Source: Casimicrobium huifangae (lineage in GTDB: Bacteria; Pseudomonadota; Gammaproteobacteria; Burkholderiales; Casimicrobiaceae). From it: a stretch of 64,000 bases of DNA. The notes beneath the pieces were generated by a model. It was given only the letters and a program-made list of their open reading frames with translations, was not told the DNA's origin and made no database searches. Of the stretch, positions 7,932 to 17,144 are shown piece after piece (within the stretch, counting starts at the first letter, position 1; each line of letters opens with the position of its first letter). Where the stretch lies: the NCBI RefSeq assembly GCF_009746125.1, contig NZ_CP041352.1:895847-959846 (forward strand), in the 5' to 3' direction. Made by a program: the position numbers and the translations under genes.

Positions 7932-9050
7932 TCAGGTGGCGAGCGTGACCTCGAAGCGCAGTCGCACGCCGATCAGCTCGATGACATCACCGGCCACCAG
8001 ATCACGGTTTCCGGCGAGGGCGTCGCCATTGACGTAGGCAGGCGTGACGCCTTCGCGCTGCCGCAGTTGCCAGCGCGTCGGGCTGGTACGGACCAGTTCA
8101 ATCACCTGCTTGCCTTCCTTGCCCAGCGTGACTGAGGGCTGGTCCAGTGGGTAGCGCTTGCCCACGGCCGGCCCCGACAGCACCGCGACGCTCGCTGTCA
8201 GCGAGTGTGCGCGCGGCGCAGGCGGTGCGATGCTGCTGCTGGCGGCTGGTGCACGCGCGGGCGGGCTTGCAGACACTGGTGGTGCGGCCGAAGGAAGCGG
8301 ACTCACGGCTGGTTGTGGTGCCGGAACAGCAGCAGCCTCCGCCACGACGCCGGCAGGGGCTGACACGGCTGCGCTAGCGCGCGGCATTGCCGGCGAAGAT
8401 GTCAGTACGGTGCCGCGGGGTAGTGATGCGAGCAGTGCCGGGTCAAGTTCGGGCATGCCGTCGGCTGCGGCCGCAGCCGGTGTTGTCGGCGCGGGGGGGG
8501 CTTCGGCGACGGATCGTGACCGCTTTGCCGGTTGCGCCGCAGGGGCGACTGCCTCGGTCACCGGCAGATCCAGCTCCACATTCAGCGCCGTGACGGGAGG
8601 CGCACCCGCAGCTGGTGCTAGCGCTGGCGACGGCATGGGCAGTTCGGCGCTGCTACTGCTGACAACAGCAACGCCGGTGTCAGTGTTCACTGTTTCACCG
8701 CCGGGTGCCGGCTGCGCAAAGGGCTCAATGGACTCCGGTTGGGCGAACCGCGATGCTTCATCCAATTCAGCGAAATACATGAGACGCTCGCGACCGACAC
8801 CAATCTGGTCGCCGTGGCGTAGCGTATGGCTTTCGACGCGACGTCCATTGACGCGTGTGCCATTGGTGCTGTTGAGATCTTCAACCGTGGCCGAGCCTGG
8901 CAGCACGCGGATCAGCGCGTGCTCGGCGCTGATGCCGGGATGCTTGATGCGTACATCGCAGCGGCTGCTGCGCCCAATCAGATTTTGTTCCGCCTTGAGC
9001 GGAAACTCGACGATCGTGTTGTCTGGTTGCAACCAGAAAAGCTTTGCCAT
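7932..9050 (-). CDS. FHA-domain protein
   Basis: A 372-residue cytoplasmic protein with a forkhead-associated (phosphothreonine-binding) domain at about residues 20-90: IGRSSRCDVRI, then SAEHALIRV and LNSTNGTRVNG carry the Gly-Arg, Ser-x-x-His and Asn-Gly recognition residues. A Pro/Ala-rich linker of about 170 residues follows. The last 90 residues (SVAVLSGPAVGKRYPLDQPS through VTLGKEGKQVIELV) look like a second, degenerate FHA fold lacking the Ser-x-x-His motif. It sits ten bases after a PP2C phosphatase gene, so it likely reads the phosphorylation state that phosphatase erases. The partner kinase is not in this window. Confidence 0.85.
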   Translation of the reverse strand: MAKLFWLQPDNTIVEFPLKAEQNLIGRSSRCDVRIKHPGISAEHALIRVLPGSATVEDLNSTNGTRVNGRRVESHTLRHGDQIGVGRERLMYFAELDEASRFAQPESIEPFAQPAPGGETVNTDTGVAVVSSSSAELPMPSPALAPAAGAPPVTALNVELDLPVTEAVAPAAQPAKRSRSVAEAPPAPTTPAAAAADGMPELDPALLASLPRGTVLTSSPAMPRASAAVSAPAGVVAEAAAVPAPQPAVSPLPSAAPPVSASPPARAPAASSSIAPPAPRAHSLTASVAVLSGPAVGKRYPLDQPSVTLGKEGKQVIELVRTSPTRWQLRQREGVTPAYVNGDALAGNRDLVAGDVIELIGVRLRFEVTLAT

Positions 9051-9059
9051 GGTTCTGCG

Positions 9060-9935
9060 TTACTTCTTGTCGGCGGGCTTCTTGAGGAACTTTTGCCACC
9101 ACAGGTCAGCGATCGGCGGATCCCCCACCCGCACAATGATGACCGAAATATTGTCACGGCCACCGTTAGCGTTTGCCGCGTCGATCAGCCGTTTGGTGTA
9201 ATCGCCGGGTGGTCGTTCGGTTGACAGGTGTGTCAGCAGTGCCTCGGGATTGACCAGGTCGGACAAGCCGTCGGAACACAGCAAATAGATGTCGCCCGGC
9301 CGCGTGCGAAACTCCTGTACATCCGCCTCGGCAATCGCATCGATGCCAAGCGCTCGGGTAATCAGGTTTTTTTGCGGCGAATTCTTGGCGTCCTCTTCGG
9401 AAATCAGACCCTTTTCGAGTTGGTCCTGTACATACGAGTGATCGCGCGTCAACTGCTCGAGCGAGTGGTCGCGAAACCGGTAGCAGCGGGAATCGCCGAC
9501 GTGGGCGATGCCGACCCGACCATCATAGAAGCGGGCGGCGACGATGGTAGTGCCCATCCCGTTCAGCTCTTCCTTGCCACGGGCCACGCTGCAGATTCGG
9601 TTGTTGGCCTTTTCGATGGCGCTGCGCAACTGGCGCATGGCGACCGACATCCCGGTGTCGGGGTCAATCCGGCCCAATTCGCTGTCGGAAATGCTCAGAT
9701 CCGCTGATTCTTCGCGCACCACATCCACCGCCAGTTGGCTGGCAACCTCGCCTGCCTGGTACCCGCCCATACCGTCCGCCAACACCACCAGCTTGCGCTC
9801 CGGATCAACCAGAATCGCGTCTTCGTTGTGTGCTCGTTCGCGCCCGACGTCACTACCGCCAGCAAACGCCCACGGGCGGGTGACGGCTCCTTTGGTTTTC
9901 GGGGCGGACGACGGGCGTGGCGATGACATCTGCAT
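9060..9935 (-). CDS. PP2C-type Ser/Thr protein phosphatase
   Basis: A 291-residue metal-dependent phosphatase of the PP2C/Stp1 family. Metal-binding motifs are visible: SDVGRERAHNEDA near the start, VVLADGMGGYQAGEVAS, GMGTTIV, HVGDSRCYRF, LCSDGLSDLV, and near the end GGRDNISVIIV. It acts on phospho-Ser/Thr proteins in the cytoplasm. Two in-frame ATGs (9935 and two codons later) are possible starts, with no clear ribosome-binding site to choose between them. It directly precedes the FHA gene. Confidence 0.92.
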   Translation of the reverse strand: MQMSSPRPSSAPKTKGAVTRPWAFAGGSDVGRERAHNEDAILVDPERKLVVLADGMGGYQAGEVASQLAVDVVREESADLSISDSELGRIDPDTGMSVAMRQLRSAIEKANNRICSVARGKEELNGMGTTIVAARFYDGRVGIAHVGDSRCYRFRDHSLEQLTRDHSYVQDQLEKGLISEEDAKNSPQKNLITRALGIDAIAEADVQEFRTRPGDIYLLCSDGLSDLVNPEALLTHLSTERPPGDYTKRLIDAANANGGRDNISVIIVRVGDPPIADLWWQKFLKKPADKK

Positions 9936-9979
9936 AATGTACTAAAGCTGTCGCTGTCTTGCGACTGCGGCGTTCTGAA

Positions 9980-10465
9980 TCACGCCGCGGCGTCCACCAG
10001 TGTGGGTTTCAGCACACGTACAAGATCGTCGGCAGCGATGCCGACCAGAAACCCGCGCTTGCCGCCGTTGATGTAGATGCGAGGCAGCACGGTGATACTT
10101 TCCTGCAGGTAAATCGGGATCGGTTTGCGGGTGCCGAATGGTGAGGTACCACCGACCAGATAACCGGTGTGGCGGTTGGCAACCTCGGGCGTGCAGGGGG
10201 TGATGGCCTTGCAGCCAATCGCACGTGCCAGATTTTTTGTTGAGACCTCGCGGTCGCCGTGTTGCAGGCAAATCAGCGGCTGCTTGCGTTCGTCCTCAAG
10301 CACGATGGTCTTGATGACCATATGCTCATCCACGCCGAGGCTGGCCGCCGAATGCGCCGTGCCCCCGTGTTCCACGTAGTCGTAGACATGCGGCGTGAAC
10401 TCAACCCTTGCGCTGCGCAGCGCCCGGACCGCCTGGGTAATGGGAAAGTCTTCGCTTTTGGACAT
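9980..10465 (-). CDS. ybaK: Cys-tRNA(Pro)/Cys-tRNA(Cys) deacylase YbaK
   Basis: A 161-residue protein of the YbaK/EbsC family, which hydrolyses mischarged Cys-tRNA(Pro). Family landmarks are AAASLGVDEHMVIKTIVLE-like sequence (here AHSAASLGVDEHMVIKTIVL), the Lys of KTIV, and GYLVGGTSPFG. The length matches the family. It starts seven bases after the xerD stop, so it is probably co-transcribed with xerD. Confidence 0.92.
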   Translation of the reverse strand: MSKSEDFPITQAVRALRSARVEFTPHVYDYVEHGGTAHSAASLGVDEHMVIKTIVLEDERKQPLICLQHGDREVSTKNLARAIGCKAITPCTPEVANRHTGYLVGGTSPFGTRKPIPIYLQESITVLPRIYINGGKRGFLVGIAADDLVRVLKPTLVDAAA

Positions 10466-10472
10466 GGTGGCA

Positions 10473-11387
10473 TTATTTCCCGCGCGGATGATGTTGCTGA
10501 TGCAACTGCTTCAGACGTTCGCGCGCAACGTGGGTGTAGATCTGGGTGGTCGTGATGTCACTGTGACCCAGCAGCATCTGCACCACGCGCAGGTCGGCGC
10601 CGTGATTGAGCAGGTGCGTCGCGAATGCATGGCGAAGGGTATGGGGTGACAGGCTGCCCGGATCAATTCCGGCAACCAGGGCATGACGCTTGATCAGATG
10701 CCAGAAAGTCTGCCTCGTCATCGGCTCGCCACGAGCGGTCAGGAACAGGTAGTCGCTGCGCCGTGGCGGCGGAAGCCAATCCAGCCTGGCCCCCGCCAGA
10801 TGGCGCTGGATTGCCGCAACAGCAACCTCACCCAACGGCACCAGCCGCTCCTTGGAGCCTTTGCCGATAATCTTCACCAGCCCGAGTTCGAGGTTGATCT
10901 GCTGCACCTTCAACCCGACCAGTTCGCTGACGCGCAGCCCGGTTGCGTACAGCGTTTCCAGCATCGCGGCATCGCGCTCGCCAAGCGCCGTTGCCGTATC
11001 CGGCGCCGCCAGCAATGCTTCGACCTGCTGTTCGGACAGGGTCTTTGGCAAATAGCGGGCCGCTCGCGGCGCATCAACCAGATCACAGGGACTGCTGGCG
11101 ATCGCCCCCGCTTCCAGTCGCCATCGGTAGAAGCGACGCAGCGACGACAGTCGCCGGTTGACCGACGCCGCGCGGGCGCCGTCGGCAAACTGCATGGCCA
11201 GATAGCGTTCAATGTCGCTACGCACAGCCAGCAACGGATCAACTTTGTTCCCGGTGCACCACTCGACGTAGCGCATCATGTCCTGCCGGTAGTTGGCGAG
11301 AGTGGTTGTTGCCAGGCCGTCGCCGAGCCAGAGGTGATCGCAGAACTGGTCGATCAGCTCGCCGATCGGTGCGGTCGTCGCCGTCAT
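10473..11387 (-). CDS. xerD: tyrosine recombinase XerD
   Basis: A 304-residue site-specific recombinase that resolves chromosome dimers at dif with XerC. An N-terminal SAM-like core-binding domain (residues 1-90) precedes the catalytic domain, which shows Arg in TGLRVSELVGL, HTLRHAFATHLL, GHSDITTTQIYTHV (catalytic Tyr) and ends RERLKQLHQQHHPRG, the XerD-type tail. The ATG at 11387 overlaps the racemase stop as TGATG; an in-frame TTG two codons earlier is less likely. It is housekeeping, not a phage integrase: no att duplication or mobile cargo was seen. Confidence 0.93.
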   Translation of the reverse strand: MTATTAPIGELIDQFCDHLWLGDGLATTTLANYRQDMMRYVEWCTGNKVDPLLAVRSDIERYLAMQFADGARAASVNRRLSSLRRFYRWRLEAGAIASSPCDLVDAPRAARYLPKTLSEQQVEALLAAPDTATALGERDAAMLETLYATGLRVSELVGLKVQQINLELGLVKIIGKGSKERLVPLGEVAVAAIQRHLAGARLDWLPPPRRSDYLFLTARGEPMTRQTFWHLIKRHALVAGIDPGSLSPHTLRHAFATHLLNHGADLRVVQMLLGHSDITTTQIYTHVARERLKQLHQQHHPRGK

Positions 11388-12091
11388 CAACAAGTCCTGG
11401 CGTGCAGGTTGCGACCCATGGTCAGTGCATCGAACACCGGCAAGCCAGTGGCACGACGTACCGCGTCAGCGTAGGGCGGCATGTTGGCGCACTCGAACAG
11501 CCATATTCCGACGTCCGGGTGTTGGCGCTGCACCTTGACGGCGAGATCGACCCACTCGGCTTCAGCACGTTGCAGGTCCAACGGTGCGGTCGTATCCATA
11601 ATTGCCGTCACGAAGTGTGCTCCGGCCGGGAGCGAAAAGACCAATGCGTCGCCTTCAATCCCCGCCGCCGCACGGACGCTCGCATCAATTGCCTCAGCGC
11701 TGATGGTCAGGATGGCGACCCGTTTTCCGGTCCCGACCTGACGCTGCAGCTCGATGTAGTGCATCAGGGTCGACGTCTCCACCGGGACCGACAGCGCAGC
11801 TGCAAGTTCTTTCTGGTGGCGCACCAGAAAACCGCAGGTGGTAATGATGGCCGCGACGCCGTTTTCTATCAGCCGATTTCCGGCCGCAATGAACTCGCTG
11901 ATCGCGACAAATTCGCCGCTGACAACCGGTCGCGCGAGTGCACCCGGCACCCGTTCAATCCGCACCGGGAACGGCCACGAGGCGGGGTTGCCCGCGTCCC
12001 CATCTGGTCGGTCAAAGGTGGTGTCGAGCATGAGGATGCCCAAGCCTGCGGGCGGCTTGGGTGCATGTTGCGCAGATGGCGACTCGGGCAT
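11387..12091 (-). CDS. aspartate/glutamate/hydantoin racemase-family protein
   Basis: A 234-residue protein of the Asp/Glu racemase superfamily. The two catalytic cysteines are present: IITTCGFLVRH in the first half and LFECANMPPYADAV in the second. The start is taken as ATG at 12091; in-frame TTG at 12166 would add 25 atypical residues. It is translationally coupled to xerD (TGATG). It lies back-to-back with a gene cluster for TRAP uptake and 5-oxoprolinase/hydantoinase chemistry, so a role in racemising glutamate, hydantoin or a related compound is attractive, but only inferred. Confidence 0.8.
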   Translation of the reverse strand: MPESPSAQHAPKPPAGLGILMLDTTFDRPDGDAGNPASWPFPVRIERVPGALARPVVSGEFVAISEFIAAGNRLIENGVAAIITTCGFLVRHQKELAAALSVPVETSTLMHYIELQRQVGTGKRVAILTISAEAIDASVRAAAGIEGDALVFSLPAGAHFVTAIMDTTAPLDLQRAEAEWVDLAVKVQRQHPDVGIWLFECANMPPYADAVRRATGLPVFDALTMGRNLHARTC

Positions 12092-12368
12092 GGTGCAAAT
12101 TATCCGATAGCCGGTAGCCTCCAGTAGGTCTTTGCGTCGGCGCTCAATTACGCGGGGCGTACGCAATTTCCGGGGCGAACCGCGACATCCAATTTGCTGT
12201 GGCAGCGCCTTTTGTTAAATTGCCGCAATGCGCGGGACAACGACGCGCGAACTGGAAAACTGTGACGGTGCCAGCGGCGCTATCCGTCAAAATGGACCGT
12301 TCCTTGCTTTCGTCCTCTCATACCGGCGCTCCACGACCGCGCCTTCAACATCAACCGGAGACCCAACC
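12092..12368. promoter_or_regulatory. divergent promoter region, racemase / dctP1
   Basis: A 277-base gap between the racemase start and the first TRAP receptor. A ribosome-binding site (GGAG at 12357-12360) serves dctP1. Promoters for both directions should lie here, but I could not pick convincing -35/-10 pairs or a clear operator dyad. Confidence 0.4.
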
Positions 12369-13346
12369 ATGAAACTGCACAAGACGATTCTTGCTGCGAC
12401 GGCGCTGACCGGCGCGATAGCCTCGATGTCTGCTTTCGCCCAGACCAAATGGGATCTGGCGTCGGCGTACCCGCCGGCCAACTTTCACACGCAGAATCTG
12501 ACCCAATTCGCCAGCGACGTCGACAAGGCCACGGGCGGCAAGCTGAAGATTACGGTGCACTCGAACGCGTCGCTGTTCAAGGCACCCGAGATCAAGCGCG
12601 CGGTGCAGACCGGTGGCGCGCAGATGGGTGAGATCCTGCTGGTCAACTTCCAGAACGAGTGGCAGCTTTTCGGCGCTGATGGCGTCCCCTTTCTCGCCGA
12701 TAGCTATGACAGCTCGATGAAACTGTACGGCGCCCAGAAGCCGATGATGGACAAGAAGCTTGGCGAGCAGGGCATGATGCTGCTCTATGCAGTGCCGTGG
12801 CCGCCGCAGGGCATCTATTCGAAGAAGCCGCTGGCGAGCGCTGCCGACCTGAAGGGCAGCAAGTGGCGCGCCTATAGCCCGGCAACTGCCCGCATTGCAG
12901 AGCTGGTCGGTGCACAACCGGTGACGGTGCAGGCCGCAGAGCTCTCGCAGGCGCTCGCGACCGGGGTGGTGGAGAGTTACATGAGCTCCGGTTCGACGGG
13001 GGTTGACAGCAAGACCTATGAACACATCAAGAACTGGTACGACACTCAGGCCTGGTTGCCGAAGAACGGCGTACTGATCAACAAGAAGGCTTTTGATGCG
13101 CTCGACAAAGCGACACAAGACGCCGTGCTGAAGGCTGGCCGCGACGCCGAAGCCCGAGGCTGGGAACTGTCCAAAAAGACCAATACCGAATCGCTGGAGC
13201 AACTGAAGAAAGGTGGCCTGGTGGTGCATCAGCCGTCGCCTCAACTGAAGGCAGATATGAAGAAAGTGGGCGAAACCCTGCTGGCCGAGTGGCTGAAAAA
13301 CGCCGGCGCCGAGGGGCAGGCGCTGGTCGACGCCTACCGCAAGTAG
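12369..13346 (+). CDS. TRAP transporter substrate-binding protein (DctP), system 1
   Basis: A 325-residue periplasmic receptor of the DctP family. The signal peptide is MKLHKTILAATALTGAIASM then SAFAQ, and the mature start is TKWDLASAYPPANFHTQNLT. The pocket-region segment VPWPPQGIYSKKPL is shared with two more receptors in this window (at 17145 and 20162), so all three probably bind related ligands. The ATG at 12369 follows GGAG. The membrane genes dctQ1 and dctM1 follow, separated by a hairpin terminator that would favour receptor over membrane subunits. Confidence 0.93.
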   Translation: MKLHKTILAATALTGAIASMSAFAQTKWDLASAYPPANFHTQNLTQFASDVDKATGGKLKITVHSNASLFKAPEIKRAVQTGGAQMGEILLVNFQNEWQLFGADGVPFLADSYDSSMKLYGAQKPMMDKKLGEQGMMLLYAVPWPPQGIYSKKPLASAADLKGSKWRAYSPATARIAELVGAQPVTVQAAELSQALATGVVESYMSSGSTGVDSKTYEHIKNWYDTQAWLPKNGVLINKKAFDALDKATQDAVLKAGRDAEARGWELSKKTNTESLEQLKKGGLVVHQPSPQLKADMKKVGETLLAEWLKNAGAEGQALVDAYRK

Positions 13347-13357
13347 GCTGCAAACAG

Positions 13358-13381
13358 AAAGGCAGGGTAACCTGCCTTTTT
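13358..13381 (+). terminator. intra-operon terminator/attenuator after dctP1
   Basis: Stem AAAGGCAGG / CCTGCCTTT with GTAA loop and a short T run, 12 bases after the dctP1 stop and 48 bases before dctQ1. It should stop part of the transcripts, giving more receptor than permease. Confidence 0.75.
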
Positions 13382-13428
13382 CGTCCGCAACAAGCGCTCA
13401 GCAAGAAGCAAAGCCCGGGGAAGTTCGA

Positions 13429-13938
13429 ATGCGCTCTGCACTGGATCGGATGTACATGACTGCCGCCTGGCTGGCGGCATTGCTGATGATCGGGCTCCTG
13501 ATCATGGTGTTGCTGTCCATCCTGGGCCGGCAATTCGGCTTTCATGTCCGGGGAACGGATGCCTACGCTGGCTACATGATGGCGGGCGCCGGATTCCTCG
13601 CGCTTGCCCACACACTCAAGCGCGGCGAACATATTCGCGTGACACTGCTGCTGCAGGCCCTATCCCCCAAAGCGAAGCGTCGGCTTGAGTTGCTGGCGCT
13701 TGCAGCGGCATTGTTGCTGGCTTTGTTGCTCGCAATATTCAGCGTCAAGCTGTGCTGGCAGTCGCTGCAATTCAACGATATCTCCACCGGTAACGACGCT
13801 ACGCCGCTGTGGATTCCGCAAATCGCTATGGCGCTGGGAACGGTCATTCTTGCGGTCGCATTCCTCGATGAACTTGTTCTTGAGTGGCAGGGCAGGCGGG
13901 TCGTCGCCACCAGCGACGAAGCCTTGCACAACGAATAG
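13429..13938 (+). CDS. TRAP transporter small membrane subunit (DctQ), system 1
   Basis: A 169-residue inner-membrane protein with four predicted helices, the size and pattern of DctQ subunits that join receptor to permease. Landmarks are LGRQFGFHVRGTDAYAGYMM and LAHTLKRGEHIRVTLLLQ. The ATG at 13429 follows GGGGAAG. dctM1 begins 17 bases after its stop. Confidence 0.9.
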   Translation: MRSALDRMYMTAAWLAALLMIGLLIMVLLSILGRQFGFHVRGTDAYAGYMMAGAGFLALAHTLKRGEHIRVTLLLQALSPKAKRRLELLALAAALLLALLLAIFSVKLCWQSLQFNDISTGNDATPLWIPQIAMALGTVILAVAFLDELVLEWQGRRVVATSDEALHNE

Positions 13939-13955
13939 CGCGAAGGGAGCCTGAC

Positions 13956-15254
13956 ATGGATTTACTGATTACCGCGCTGCTCATTGTCGTGTTGTTTGCG
14001 CTGCTTGCCGGTGGCGTCTGGATTGGCCTGACGCTCGCAGGAGTAGCGTGGGTTGCCATGGAGCTGTTCTCGTCGCGTCCGGCCGGCGATGCGATGGCAG
14101 TTACGATTTGGGGGGCCTCGTCAAGCTGGACGCTCACGGCATTGCCGCTCTTTGTCTGGATGGGCGAAATCCTGTTCCGCACTCGTCTGTCGCAGGACAT
14201 GTTCAAGGGGCTTGCTCCCTGGGTGGAGCGCTTGCCCGGCCGTCTGCTGCATACCAACGTGATCGGCTGTGCCATCTTCGCCGCTGTGTCGGGCTCCTCC
14301 GCCGCCACCTGCGCCACCATTGGCAAGATGACATTGCCTGAACTCAAGTCGCGCGGCTATCCGGACGATATGGTGATTGGTACGTTGTCCGGCTCCGGCA
14401 CGCTCGGCTTGTTGATCCCCCCGTCCATCATCATGATCGTCTATGGCGTGGCGGCAGATGTGTCAATTTCCAAGCTGTTCATTGCCGGCGTGATTCCAGG
14501 CATCGTGCTGGCGACGCTGTTCTCGGGCTACATCGCGGTGTGGGCTCTGCTGAACCCCAGCAAGATTCCGGCGGCTACGGCCCGTTATACGTTCATCGAG
14601 AAGCTGCGTGAATCACGGCACCTGATCCCGGTTGTGCTGTTGATAGTGGCCGTGCTTGGGTCAATCTATGCGGGCATCGCCACGGCAACGGAGGCGGCTG
14701 CTGTCGGCGTTGTCGGCTCGCTGGTGCTGTCGGCAGCGCAAGGTGCGCTGTCCTGGCAGACGTTCAAGGAGAGCCTGCTGGGAGCCACCCGGCTCTACTG
14801 CATGATTGCGATGATCCTGACCGGTGCCGCTTTCCTGACACTGGCGATGGGCTATCTCGGTCTGCCCCGCCACCTGGCGGAATTCATTCAAGGTCTTGGT
14901 CTGTCGCAGTTCACGCTGGTGATCGCACTGGCGATTTTCTACATCATTCTCGGCTGCTTTCTTGATGGCATTTCGATGGTGGTGCTGACGATGGGGGTTA
15001 TCCTGCCCACGGTCACGGGGGCCGGGCTCGACCTGATCTGGTTTGGTATCTTCATCACGCTGGTGGTCGAGATGGCGCAGATCACGCCGCCGGTCGGCTT
15101 CAATCTGTTCGTGCTGCAGGGCATGACCAAGCGCGAGCTCACCTACATCGCGCGGGTGTCACTGCCGATGTTCTTCCTGATGTGCGCCGCGGTGCTGCTC
15201 ATCTATTTCGTGCCGGGGCTGGTCACCTGGTTGCCCACCAACATGAAGCTCTAG
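13956..15254 (+). CDS. TRAP transporter large permease (DctM), system 1
   Basis: A 432-residue, roughly 12-helix permease of the DctM family that drives sodium-dependent uptake. Landmarks include FVWMGEILFRTRLSQDMFKG, AAVSGSSAATCATIGKM and LLIPPSIIMIVYGVAADVSI. The start is ATG at 13956, with GAAGGGA upstream. It is closely similar to dctM2 at 18756 over its whole length, so the two transporters appear to be paralogues from a local duplication. Confidence 0.93.
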   Translation: MDLLITALLIVVLFALLAGGVWIGLTLAGVAWVAMELFSSRPAGDAMAVTIWGASSSWTLTALPLFVWMGEILFRTRLSQDMFKGLAPWVERLPGRLLHTNVIGCAIFAAVSGSSAATCATIGKMTLPELKSRGYPDDMVIGTLSGSGTLGLLIPPSIIMIVYGVAADVSISKLFIAGVIPGIVLATLFSGYIAVWALLNPSKIPAATARYTFIEKLRESRHLIPVVLLIVAVLGSIYAGIATATEAAAVGVVGSLVLSAAQGALSWQTFKESLLGATRLYCMIAMILTGAAFLTLAMGYLGLPRHLAEFIQGLGLSQFTLVIALAIFYIILGCFLDGISMVVLTMGVILPTVTGAGLDLIWFGIFITLVVEMAQITPPVGFNLFVLQGMTKRELTYIARVSLPMFFLMCAAVLLIYFVPGLVTWLPTNMKL

Positions 15255-15300
15255 ACACGACGAAAAGCGCTGCTGCAAAGGCATTCCACGCTGCTGCCTA

Positions 15301-16200
15301 ATGAATCTCCGCTTTGTCGAGGCTTTCTACTGGGTCGCCACACTCAAGTCCGTATCGCGCGCTGCCGAGAAGCTGTTCATCACACAGTCCGCGATGTCGG
15401 CGCGCGTCGCTGCACTCGAGGATGAGCTCGGCGCGCTGTTGCTTGACCGGCGTGACAAGACCTTCCGTCTGACCGTCGCCGGGTCGCGCTTCCTGGTACA
15501 CGCCCAGAAGCTGCTGGAGCTGCAGCGTACCGCAAAGGCCGAGGTTGGCTCTGAGCTTGCGCCGGAGATGACAGTACGTCTCGGCGCCATCGAATCAGTG
15601 CTGCACTCGTGGCTGATCCCCTGGGTAGAAGCCCTGCGCCAGCAGTATCCCTCGCTCGAACTTGAACTGACCGTTGAAACAACGCCGGTGCTGATCGACC
15701 AGATGCGGCGCGGCGTTCTCGACATTGCCTTCGCCGCCCTGCCTGCGAGCGGGGATGGCATCCGCACGAGCACGTTCCCGACCATGGAGATGTGTTTCGT
15801 CGGCAACAGGACCATTCATGCCAGGCGCAAGTACAGCCTTGAGGAAATTGCCGCATTTGACCTTCTGACCTTTCAGCGTGGTTCACAGCCGCATGTCGGT
15901 CTGCTCGACCTGCTCAGGTCAAAGCGGATCCAGCCGCGCAAGGTGCACACCATCTCGTCGATCTCCGCGATGCTGCAACTGGTACACGGCGGCTTTGGCG
16001 TGGCGACCCTGCCAAAGGCCGCCGTCGAGCGCCTGAGCGAGACGCGCCACATTCGGCCGCTCGTCTGTACCAGTGCGTTGCTGCCGCTGCCAATTCATGT
16101 CAGCTATCGGCTGGATCCGGTGGCATTGACGGCGGAGCAACTGCTTGCCGGCGCTGCTGACTACGCTGGGAAAAAGTCCAGCTATCGAAAAAATCGATGA
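15301..16200 (+). CDS. LysR-family regulator in the TRAP/oxoprolinase cluster
   Basis: A 299-residue LysR-type regulator. Helix-turn-helix at residues 1-60 (FYWVATLKSVSRAAEKLFIT, QSAMSARVAALE); the C-terminal effector domain starts about residue 90. It lies 46 bases after dctM1 in the same direction and just before the D-glutamate cyclase-family gene, so it is the likely local regulator of both TRAP systems. No clear ribosome-binding site precedes the ATG at 15301. Confidence 0.9.
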   Translation: MNLRFVEAFYWVATLKSVSRAAEKLFITQSAMSARVAALEDELGALLLDRRDKTFRLTVAGSRFLVHAQKLLELQRTAKAEVGSELAPEMTVRLGAIESVLHSWLIPWVEALRQQYPSLELELTVETTPVLIDQMRRGVLDIAFAALPASGDGIRTSTFPTMEMCFVGNRTIHARRKYSLEEIAAFDLLTFQRGSQPHVGLLDLLRSKRIQPRKVHTISSISAMLQLVHGGFGVATLPKAAVERLSETRHIRPLVCTSALLPLPIHVSYRLDPVALTAEQLLAGAADYAGKKSSYRKNR

Positions 16201-16290
16201 GTTGACAAAAAAATTTTGTGTTTGCCCTGCGAAATGTGACCGCTTAAAAATCGCTACCAGTTCATCCGGTAACGAAAGCAGACGATCCGC

Positions 16291-17112
16291 ATGTCGGTAC
16301 AACCGATCCAATCAGGGACACAGTCTCCCGCCAATTCGGCGCTTGCCGCCAGCGTTCGGGCACGCATTCGCGCTGGCATCTGGACTAGCCATACCAGTGG
16401 TCTGGCCGACCAGCACGTACAGGGTAATGTGGTCATCCTGCCGGAAGCACAAGCCAACGACTTCCTTCGCTTCTGCCAGCAAAACCCCAAGCCCTGCCCA
16501 CTGCTCGCGGTATCGGAGCCAGGACAATACCTGCTGCCTACGCTCGGCCAACAGGTGGACATCCGCACCGATGTGCCGCGCTATCGCGTCTGGCAGCACG
16601 GACAACTGACCGACGAACCAACCGATATCGCATCAATCTGGCGCGACGATCTGGTCACCTTCATCATCGGTTGCTCGTTCTCGTTCGAGCAGGCACTGCT
16701 TGAGGCAGGATTGCCCTTGCGTCACGTCGAGCAGGGCCGAAACGTTGCCATGTTCCGCTCCAGCATCGCGACGAACGCCGTGGGGCCATTTCATGGGCCG
16801 ATGGTGGTCTCAATGCGGCCGTTCAAGCCAGCCGCTGCCATACGTGCGATCCAGATTACCTCGCGTTTTCCGCAGGTGCACGGCTCGCCCGTTCACGTGG
16901 GCTTGCCGCATCTGATTGGTATCCATGATCTGTCGCGTCCGGACTACGGCGATGCCGCCGAGGTTCGTGATGATGAACTGCCAGTGTTCTGGGCTTGTGG
17001 CGTTACCCCGCAGGCGGTCGTTGCACAGGCCAAACCCGACTTCTGCATTACGCACGCACCGGGTGCGATGCTGATCACCGATTTGCTTAACCACCAACTC
17101 GCGAGCTTCTGA
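16291..17112 (+). CDS. D-glutamate cyclase / DUF1445-family putative hydro-lyase
   Basis: A 273-residue protein of family PF07286 (formerly DUF1445, YcsI-like). The human member of this family converts D-glutamate to 5-oxo-D-proline and water. Landmarks are the N-terminal [20 protein letters not shown] with [13 protein letters not shown], then [48 protein letters not shown] and, near the end, WACGVTPQ and [11 protein letters not shown]. The next gene (dctP2) starts 32 bases later. Its presence among TRAP receptors and a 5-oxoprolinase ties this locus to glutamate/5-oxoproline chemistry. Confidence 0.85.
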   Translation: MSVQPIQSGTQSPANSALAASVRARIRAGIWTSHTSGLADQHVQGNVVILPEAQANDFLRFCQQNPKPCPLLAVSEPGQYLLPTLGQQVDIRTDVPRYRVWQHGQLTDEPTDIASIWRDDLVTFIIGCSFSFEQALLEAGLPLRHVEQGRNVAMFRSSIATNAVGPFHGPMVVSMRPFKPAAAIRAIQITSRFPQVHGSPVHVGLPHLIGIHDLSRPDYGDAAEVRDDELPVFWACGVTPQAVVAQAKPDFCITHAPGAMLITDLLNHQLASF

Positions 17113-17144
17113 CGTTGCTCGCTAATCAATTGACAGGGGATTAC

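Noticed and set aside
10473-11387. Mobile-element integrase
   Set aside because: Sequence and tail match housekeeping XerD; there is no att duplication, tRNA gene or cargo around it.
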